Positions 59,401-64,000 of a stretch of 64,000 nt of DNA are shown here, in pieces. The notes under the pieces are model-generated. The model saw only the letters and a program-made list of their open reading frames with translations, did no database searches and was not told where the DNA came from. Source of the stretch: Apus apus (lineage: Eukaryota > Chordata > Aves > Apodiformes > Apodidae); NCBI RefSeq assembly GCF_020740795.1, contig NC_067282.1:166834274-166898273 (forward strand), given 5' to 3'. Made by a program: the position numbers and the translations under genes. The stretch's first letter is position 1. Every line of letters starts with the position of its first letter.

Positions 59401-62400
59401 GAGCCAACTTTTGGATCTTCTTCAGCCGAGGGAAGGTTTGATCTATCTAGAATTTAGTTTGCACACAAAATTGTGTGGAAAAAGTAATAAATCAGAAAAA
59501 TATCTTAATTTTTCAGTGTCAGAGTTCCTACAGAATTTTCAAAAACATTGCATAAGTCCCCTCAGTAAAAATAATTTCTGTTTTCTCATTTTATTTTATT
59601 TTTTAGAAAGGCAAATTTAGGAGCAGTGAAAAAATTCAGAAATCTGGAAGATAAAACAAATAGAGATGCTGGGGCCTGGTTGTTGTCAATGACCTCCATG
59701 CTGCCCTGGGGTGTCATCTTGTGCTTTGGTTTCTCTTTCTGTAGCACAAATGATGATCAGTGCCTGAGAACTTTACAGTGAATGGCACAAGGTTATGGTT
59801 CAGTCTTATTCTAATAAAAATAATAATAAGATTGTGTTAAATCCCTTTCCCCCTTAGGATGATCTTTCCTGAAAAGTTTTTCAGATTAGCCTGTCTCAGC
59901 AGAAAATTATTGTGGCATGCAGCAAATAAAAAATTATGTGTTGAGACTAAGTCTTAAGAGAATTTTTTTGACTAAATATTGCTGGAGGTAAAGTTTCATT
60001 CTCTGAGTTGGAATCTGTGTCAACCATGAAACCTGGAATAACATGAGTTTCCTCAGGCTCTCTTGTACTTACAGAACTGATTGGAAGCAATACAGAGATA
60101 AGGATGCTGTCTGTCAGCAGAAATACTAGAATTGTGTTTATGGACAACTAAGAAGCTTAGACAATTAGAGTGTGTTATTTGTGTATTTGGTATGCAAATA
60201 AAACTTTAAAAAGATGGGGAAATGAAGTTATTAATTTTGACATTGGTAAGATTGTGACCTCTGAATGCTAGCTTGAAGGGTAGCTTATTATTTGAAGTGT
60301 CTGGTGTTATCTGTTTCATCTGCTTTCAGTCAGTTTTTTAATTGCAGGAGGATGATGCTGCAGAGAGGAGAAAACAGGCTGTAGTAGAACAAGTGATGGT
60401 GGATCAATTATCTAGGTAAGTGGATTTACAGTGTAAAAATTCAGTTTGCCTGTAGAATAATTTAGATCTTTGAGTCTGTGGCTTTTCTTACCTGAGAGGT
60501 GTTTTTATAATCTCATTCAAAGTCTTTTGCAGTCCTATGTAGTGTTATTATTTGCAAAAATTCTTTAAATGAAAAGTCTTTTTGATGTAACTTAAAAAAT
60601 CAGTTTAAAGTGCTTAATGTAAGTTCACTTTTTTAATGAGAATATTTTTAAATCTTATACTTGGACCCAATGCAAGGGCTTTACAACAGACTGCTTCTCA
60701 GGAATAATCCTCTTGCACCTCAACAAAATATATGGATGCCTGCTGTTACAAATTACACTTACTCAGTATTTATTGTATTTTCTAAGAATCTTAGCTGTAT
60801 TAATATTACTTTGTTAATACTGACACAACCAGTGTTGGGCAGGTAGGGAGAAAAGGCACAATGATTAATCAAGTTGATCAAGGTTTACAGGAAGGCTTTT
60901 CTAACTCCATAGCTAGCCCTTTAGCTCCAAGAAACCATTGCTTCTATGTAGAAAGATCCCATTATATGTTGCAGGAAAAAAAAACAACTTACAAAATGAG
61001 TATAGTAAAAACATCTTTCCTTCTTATTATTATTCCTATAAACTTGTTCTCATTTTTAAGCATGCTTTAGTAATGTAGGGTTCTATCCAAATTGTATGGT
61101 TATGACAATCTAGGATTGTGCAAGCCAGTTTAATGTAGTTCCGTGTTACCTTACACTGTTGGTAGCTCTACAGAATGTTGCTTTCTGTGCTTGGTTTACA
61201 ATCTCTGTAGTCATCTGTACTGATGTCATCTCCCGACACATCTTAAGGCTTTGAGATTGCACTTTACCATTTTAATTTTACTTTTGTTTCCATTCCAATG
61301 GCAGTTAAATGACCTACACGGCTAATGCTTTTACACTATTTAAAAGCTGAGAAATCTAGGAAGTTGCCTGAAGGAAACCAGGTTGATGTGAAACAATGTT
61401 AAATTTTGAGTGTCATTGTACAGGATTAAAAATAGCAAAATACTGAGTGCAGAAATCCCCAGTTTTCAAAGAAATGCTCATGCCATGACGTATCTCTACA
61501 AATACGTAGGTAAAGCAGATCATTACAGAGATTATCTTTAAAAATGTGCTGGTTGTGTTGAAGTGTTTCAGTTCTGCTGATTTTTGATTGAACATACAGG
61601 TTTGTGCATCTTGCATCATGGATGTTCATTCTGTGCTTACCTGCCTTCTGTTGCTTTGTCTTAATTTTCCATGTATGTATTCCTTCTTCTACTCTGAACC
61701 CTCCTGTTGACAATGTCAAGGCAATATTCAGTAGTGCTGCAGCTGCATCAGAATAAACTTGTGATTTAAAAAAAAATCTTGCTCTTTATGTTCCAAATAT
61801 AACTGCCAGTACTGCCAAACAAATTGGTATCAGAGAGCAGGATGTTAATCAGGGAAGATTAGTTCAAAACCATTTCATGAAAAAAATCTATTAAAAATCT
61901 ATAAAAATCTGTTAAAGGAAACACAAAGGTGTTTTGATCGTTTGGGTTTTTTTTGTGTGTAGAGCAAATCTTGCCGTTAAATCAGTGTAACTGGTGTGTG
62001 CAAAGATGGATCTGTTTATAAAACTGTATAAGCCATGCAAAATTATTTTTTCCTTCTGACTATGAACCATTTCAATAACATAAAAAAAAATCTCATGTAT
62101 TTTTAAAGAGCCTGTTGTTTACTTTTTAAACTGATACAGGGAATATAAAAATGTTCAGAAACCAATTCATCTATTTCATGTCTGCTTGATGGTACTTTGA
62201 GATCCTATGGGTTGTGTAGCTAGTGCTTTGGGAGAGGAAGTGCCAGTGTTTCTGTTGGATGCTGTCACTAGTACTAGTGACCAGTACTGGTAACTGCTGT
62301 CACTGAATTCTGTAAATACTCCATCAGTGGAAAGGAGAAAAATGGGGAAAAGAAACCAAACCCAGACCCTTCATAATCCTAAGATTTATTTTATGTATAC

Positions 62401-64000
62401 ATATATGAAATACATAAGTTGTATATACTCACATATAATACAAATATATACTTGTAAAGTTACTACATAGTAGTGCCAGAATATTATTGCATATATTTGA
62501 TTTTGAGTAACAGACTTCAGAATTTGTAAAAACAAATACAAGAAAAGCCCACAAATTTATTCAAGCTTAATGCAAAATGCCAAGATTTTATTGCTGTGTT
62601 AATCTTGAATGTTTTCTTTCCTGAGTAAGAAAATGTAAGTTCTGAAATTCAAACCTATAATAGTCAGACATTTTTCTCCATGCTCTTCCTGGTCAGAGCT
62701 GTTATAAGTGACCCAGAGCAGTCCACACGTGCTGATGTTCACAAGGAAGCTCAAGGACTTTGGGGACTTGGGACAGCACCAATGCGTTTTAGGAAAAGAA
62801 CACTGCATGAAACAAAGTAAGTTTTCTCTAGCACTCATTTTTTTAGAAGTACATTTTCTTCTGTATTTTTTATTATTTTGAGCTCTTTGAAGCGTGTTTG
62901 CCCTTCCAGATGTTTTATTTCTGGCTTGTATCCACCAACTTCATGTGAGGCCTTTTTTGTAGCCTCCACATGCTTATAATTGCCTGTGTGGATTTTTATG
63001 TGGATTCTCTGTCTATAATGATCAATTTGTATGATTGGTAGAACCTAGGAGAACATTCTTAAGTTTACAGTGATACTGTTCATCACAGGGATTTGTCAGC
63101 CTTTTCTGAGCCGTTGAAAGCTTTGCCATTTTGTCATATCCTTTTAGAGATTCCTGTCCTTAGGTGTATAAAATTGCATAAATATGCATCTGTAAATGCT
63201 ATTGTAGATCTTCACAATATAATCATACTTTTATTTCATGTTTTGATTTCTGCAGCAATAATTAAATATATTGGCATTTCGATGTCATTCCTGGCCTGTG
63301 AGTATTGAAATAGTAACTCCAAGGGCTTAAGAAAAACTGAGAAAACACTGTGATCCATAAAAATAAATTAATCTGCAGGTCCAAATTTTGTTCTCTTAAT
63401 CTTTCTAAACATGTAGGCAAACATTTCTGCTTAGGATATTTTAACATTCTGCTCTGAATTCTTTCTCAATAAATATCCTAGTATTCTTAAAAAAAAGGCA
63501 ACAAAACCAATCTCAATCTCTTAAATCCAGCACATGGGCAAATCTCAATTTCTTGATCTAGTAATATGGCCAATAAAAATATCTGGGTTTGTAAAAAAGC
63601 CCCTACCTGGGTGCTTCTGCAAGAAAACTCATTGTTTTATGGAAGTATGAGAAGTAACAGAGGTTTAATTCTTTGTATCAGTATATGTAAACAAGATGTC
63701 CCATTCATATCTATGCTCTCTGTGAAAGTATTCTCATATTGTGTAATTATAGAGCACCTTCCACATTACAAGTCTGAGTTGATTTCCAGTTCAACTAAAA
63801 GAGCTCATCTCCTCAGCCAGTTGCCAAGGATACCGTATTTCACATTTTTTGCTGCTTCAAAACACTTGATTTTTATGTAACATTTCTCTGTGAGCATCTA
63901 GGTATCATTAACATGCTGCATTATTTTCACAGAATAAGGACCAAATCAGGATTAACTGAGAACATGCTCTCTAACAAGCTACGCTTTGATAGTAGGATAA
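47324..64000 (+). CDS. CAPS2: Calcyphosine-2 (CAPS2), 5' part; continues past the right edge
   Basis: Ten coding exons in the window: 47324-47401, 49705-49751, 51001-51046, 51176-51295, 51657-51698 (optional), 53845-54018, 56932-57030, 60348-60415, 62697-62816 and 63933 onward, about 287 residues. The start MDLEVKGV equals the human start; further matches are LDLG-x-L-x-DSD, [66 protein letters not shown] and [10 protein letters not shown]. All joins keep frame. CAPS2 is a calcyphosine-like protein whose EF-hands are in the C-terminal half, outside this window; the part seen is the charged N-terminal region with helical Lys/Glu-rich stretches. An in-frame TGA lies between the exon 2 acceptor (47295) and the ATG, fixing the start. 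Several introns carry CR1 copies. Confidence 0.93.
47402..49704. other. CAPS2 intron after first coding exon
   Basis: 2.3 kb without recognised repeats or further exons. Confidence 0.5.
49705..49751 (+). CDS. CAPS2: CAPS2 coding exon 2
   Basis: 47 nt encoding [15 protein letters not shown], matching the Arg-Trp...Cys-Pro-Pro stretch of the human protein. Acceptor TTCTTTTAG, donor GTAAGT, ends phase 2. Confidence 0.82.
49752..51000. other. CAPS2 intron between coding exons 2 and 3
   Basis: 1.25 kb of AT-rich sequence. Nothing recognised. Confidence 0.5.
51001..51046 (+). CDS. CAPS2: CAPS2 coding exon 3
   Basis: 46 nt encoding [15 protein letters not shown]. Acceptor TTCCTGCAG, donor GTAGTT. 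Confidence 0.88.
51176..51295 (+). CDS. CAPS2: CAPS2 coding exon 4
   Basis: 120 nt, phase 0. Encodes [16 protein letters not shown] and [16 protein letters not shown], matching human NFSYIPLS and GWVTPCQTP. Acceptor AATTTTAG, donor GTCAGT. Confidence 0.9.
51657..51698 (+). CDS. CAPS2: CAPS2 candidate optional exon
   Basis: 42 nt, phase 0 at both ends, between acceptor TTGTCCTTTAG and donor GTAAAG; encodes [15 protein letters not shown] recall no clear human counterpart, so it may be alternatively spliced or false. Confidence 0.5.
51699..53844. other. CAPS2 intron before coding exon 6
   Basis: 2.1 kb with short T runs only. No repeat family or exon recognised. Confidence 0.5.
53845..54018 (+). 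CDS. CAPS2: CAPS2 coding exon 6
   Basis: 174 nt, 58 codons. Contains [20 protein letters not shown] and [17 protein letters not shown], a strongly conserved helical stretch. Acceptor TTTTGCTTTAG, donor GTAGCT. Confidence 0.93.
54019..56931. other. CAPS2 intron between coding exons 6 and 7
   Basis: 2.9 kb. It hosts the CR1 copy at about 54488-55202; the rest is unassigned AT-rich sequence. Confidence 0.55.
54488..55202 (+). mobile_element. CR1 LINE fragment in CAPS2 intron
   Basis: Sense-oriented CR1 of about 0.7 kb: decayed ORF2 tail (AGAAAGACCTGAGTGTATTG, CTGGGCTCCATCAAAAGAAG), GGTTGCCCAGGGAGGTGC, CTAGTGGGAGGTGTCCCTGC analogue, ending in CTATGATTCCGTGAGTCTAT-type terminal repeats near 55202. 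Confidence 0.93.
56932..57030 (+). CDS. CAPS2: CAPS2 coding exon 7
   Basis: 99 nt, 33 codons: [20 protein letters not shown] and on to KSEA. Acceptor TTTGTGTAG, donor GTAAGT. Confidence 0.92.
57555..57822 (-). mobile_element. Old CR1 fragment
   Basis: Reverse-oriented, diverged CR1: AAGGATGGAGCTTCTACAGC, GTGAAGAAGTTCTTCCTGTT, TGCAAACTAAACAAACCCAA. Lacks the terminal repeat. Confidence 0.7.
57823..57890 (-). mobile_element. CR1 3' end fragment
   Basis: CACAGAGTCACAAAGTGGTC then GGGTTGGAAAGAACCTCTG: a second reverse-oriented CR1 terminus directly beside the older piece. Confidence 0.7.
60348..60415 (+). CDS. CAPS2: CAPS2 coding exon 8
   Basis: 68 nt: [20 protein letters not shown] then LS and a split Arg codon. 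Acceptor TAATTGCAG, donor GTAAGT. Confidence 0.92.
60416..62696. other. CAPS2 intron between coding exons 8 and 9
   Basis: 2.3 kb, AT-rich, with an AT-dinucleotide-rich patch near 62393-62455. No repeat family recognised. Confidence 0.5.
62697..62816 (+). CDS. CAPS2: CAPS2 coding exon 9
   Basis: 120 nt: [20 protein letters not shown] and [11 protein letters not shown], ending in a split Lys codon. Acceptor CTGGTCAG, donor GTAAGT. Confidence 0.93.
62817..63932. other. CAPS2 intron between coding exons 9 and 10
   Basis: 1.1 kb. Nothing recognised. Confidence 0.5.
63933..64000 (+). CDS. CAPS2: CAPS2 coding exon 10 (cut by window edge)
   Basis: [20 protein letters not shown], matching human IRTHSTLTENVLSHK. 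Acceptor TTTTCACAG; the exon continues beyond 64000. Confidence 0.9.

Larger units (their letters stand above)
57031..60347. other. CAPS2 intron between coding exons 7 and 8
   Basis: 3.3 kb with two old CR1 pieces (57555-57890). The remainder is unassigned. Confidence 0.55.

Overview
The window is vertebrate nuclear DNA and almost certainly avian. It has long AT-rich introns with GT-AG splice sites, two CpG-island promoters, and many CR1 LINE fragments ending in the bird-type ATTCTATG repeat. All gene models were built by eye from exon homology, reading frame and splice signals. Family assignments come from remembered human proteins, not from a search.

Left part (1-35.4 kb): three tandem CAP-superfamily genes of the GLIPR1 family, all on the minus strand. 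Gene C (CDS 9732 to 143, running off the left edge), gene B (18769 to 12522, 291 aa) and gene A (35357 to 24922, 262 aa) share one exon plan. Exon 1 carries the signal peptide, exon 2 is always 246 nt and holds most of the CAP core, exons 3-4 hold the rest of the Cys-rich domain, exon 5 is a 27-nt microexon, and exon 6 encodes a membrane anchor. All three keep the His-Glu-Glu-His CAP cleft residues. Gene A is closest to GLIPR1L2; B and C are closer to GLIPR1.

Middle (35.36-42.7 kb): a CpG island separates the start codons of gene A (minus) and a RIC-3-like gene (plus, 6 exons, 307 aa) by only 214 bp. It contains a near-consensus CTCF motif. The RIC-3-like protein has two hydrophobic segments, a coiled coil and an acidic tail, the layout of the RIC3 chaperone family.

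Right part (42.7-64 kb): an intergenic stretch, then a second CpG island (about 45.6-46.1 kb) flanked on both sides by CR1 copies, then CAPS2 (calcyphosine 2) on the plus strand. Ten coding exons are visible from 47324 to the right edge, where the gene runs on. The order GLIPR1 family - CAPS2 matches the human chromosome 12 order; the RIC-3-like gene between them is not one I recall there.

Repeats: about eleven CR1 pieces, including one 1.75-kb copy with a long, nearly open reverse transcriptase reading frame (6.4-8.1 kb), one diverged LTR-like remnant near 11 kb, and several poly-T runs. No tRNA, rRNA, CRISPR or bacterial-type feature was seen.
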